Source: a bacterium MnTg04 (GTDB taxonomy: Bacteria > Pseudomonadota > Gammaproteobacteria > Steroidobacterales > MnTg04). From it: a DNA stretch of 5,655 nucleotides. Below are positions 5,250-5,655 of the stretch, piece after piece (the stretch's first letter is position 1; the number at the start of each line of letters is the position of its first letter). The DNA is taken from NCBI GenBank assembly GCA_008975185.1, contig BFAU01000238.1:1-5655 (forward strand), read 5' to 3'. The position numbers were made by a program, and so were the translations under genes. Below the pieces are notes generated by a model, which saw only the letters and a program-made list of their open reading frames with translations, searched no databases and was not told where the DNA came from.

Positions 5250-5655
5250 CAAACTTCCTTTCGTTTCTTGCGTTCGTTTGCCGCGGTTGAACGGTAAAAA
5301 GCGGTTTCGGTTGCCACACCGCTCAGCGGGACGTCCCATTCGCATGTTTCTATCGCAGCGACGCGCTGAAACTCGTACGCGAGGCCAATCAGGCGTGGGT
5401 TCCTCGAGTTTTTGCGTTGCCGCAAAAACGAAAAACAACGATCGTAATGGCCGGCGCCCATCCCGATCCGGTTCAACGAGTGGTCGAAGGCCACCAGCGG
5501 TGTAAGCACCAGGTCCAGTTGATCGGCGGCTACGTAACGACGGTCTTCAGAAACAGGCTCCGAAATGCCGTAGTGGTTGACCGACAGGCATTGCCCGGGC
5601 GTGTAGACGGTAAATCTCACGTTTTTCCCGCGATCGACCAGTACCGGCACGCACA
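5249..5655 (-). CDS. fau: 5-formyltetrahydrofolate cyclo-ligase (5' end missing at the window edge)
   Basis: This enzyme (MTHFS, YgfA family) uses ATP to convert 5-formyltetrahydrofolate to 5,10-methenyltetrahydrofolate, returning the storage/inhibitory folate to the one-carbon pool. The visible C-terminal ~135 residues show VPVLVDRGKN (matching LPVL in E. coli), an EP pair, DLVLTPLVAFD, the signature GMGAGHYDR (usually GMGGGYYDR) that forms the ATP/phosphate-binding loop, a GLAYEFQ block, and EWDVPL before a short basic tail. Compared with E. coli about 65-70 N-terminal residues lie beyond the right edge; the GTG at 5650 is an internal Val codon, not a start. The gene is upstream of and overlaps the EVE-domain gene by one base (TGATG), so the two form an operon. 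In many gammaproteobacteria 6S RNA and zapA lie upstream of this gene, which cannot be tested here. Confidence 0.93.
   Translation of the reverse strand, partial: CVPVLVDRGKNVRFTVYTPGQCLSVNHYGISEPVSEDRRYVAADQLDLVLTPLVAFDHSLNRIGMGAGHYDRCFSFLRQRKNSRNPRLIGLAYEFQRVAAIETCEWDVPLSGVATETAFYRSTAANERKKRKEV

Noticed and set aside
5250..5438. 63-codon N-terminal extension of the EVE-domain protein
   Set aside because: It overlaps 5-FCL coding sequence in another frame; the ATG at 5249 has a strong ribosome binding site and the conserved MNYWLFKSEP start.

Overview
The window looks like a piece of a proteobacterial chromosome, most likely gammaproteobacterial. The RpiA and 5-formyltetrahydrofolate cyclo-ligase (5-FCL) proteins resemble their Escherichia coli counterparts closely. 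E. coli also carries these two genes near each other (fau/ygfA - serA - rpiA), and here they lie on one strand a short distance apart. Base composition is moderately GC-rich by eye, apart from one conspicuously AT-rich island at about 4225-4740. I cannot name a genus from the sequence.

Left part, plus strand (1-3394): three tightly packed genes for a 2-oxoacid oxidoreductase of the KorAB type. First comes the C-terminal end of a flavoprotein/ferredoxin subunit with two [4Fe-4S] motifs. A fused gamma-alpha subunit of 606 aa follows, overlapping the first gene by 28 nt, then a thiamine-diphosphate-binding beta subunit of 351 aa, joined by an ATGA stop/start overlap. The likely reaction is CoA-dependent oxidative decarboxylation of 2-oxoglutarate. 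The first subunit would pass electrons between the iron-sulfur/ferredoxin level and NAD(P), as in the 2-oxoglutarate:NADP+ oxidoreductase described from Azoarcus. Substrate and cofactor are inferred from family membership.

Junction (3395-3431): korB and rpiA converge on a 36-bp imperfect palindrome that includes the rpiA stop codon.

Right part, minus strand, in transcription order: a 5-FCL gene cut by the right edge; an EVE-domain gene starting within the 5-FCL stop codon (TGATG); a 224-bp AT-rich spacer with a consensus -35 box behind A/T tracts; a gene for an extremely basic 111-aa histone H1-like protein containing a perfect 57-bp tandem duplication; two hairpins, the second a textbook intrinsic terminator; and rpiA, starting only 38 bp beyond the terminator T-tract.

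Most of the content is conserved housekeeping metabolism (2-oxoacid oxidation, folate salvage, pentose phosphate pathway). The least ordinary parts are the repeat-built H1-like gene with its A-tract promoter region, the terminator directly in front of rpiA, and the convergent palindrome. I see no mobile element, CRISPR array, tRNA or rRNA, and no convincing evidence of an undescribed multi-gene system. No gene-free stretch exceeds 300 bp.
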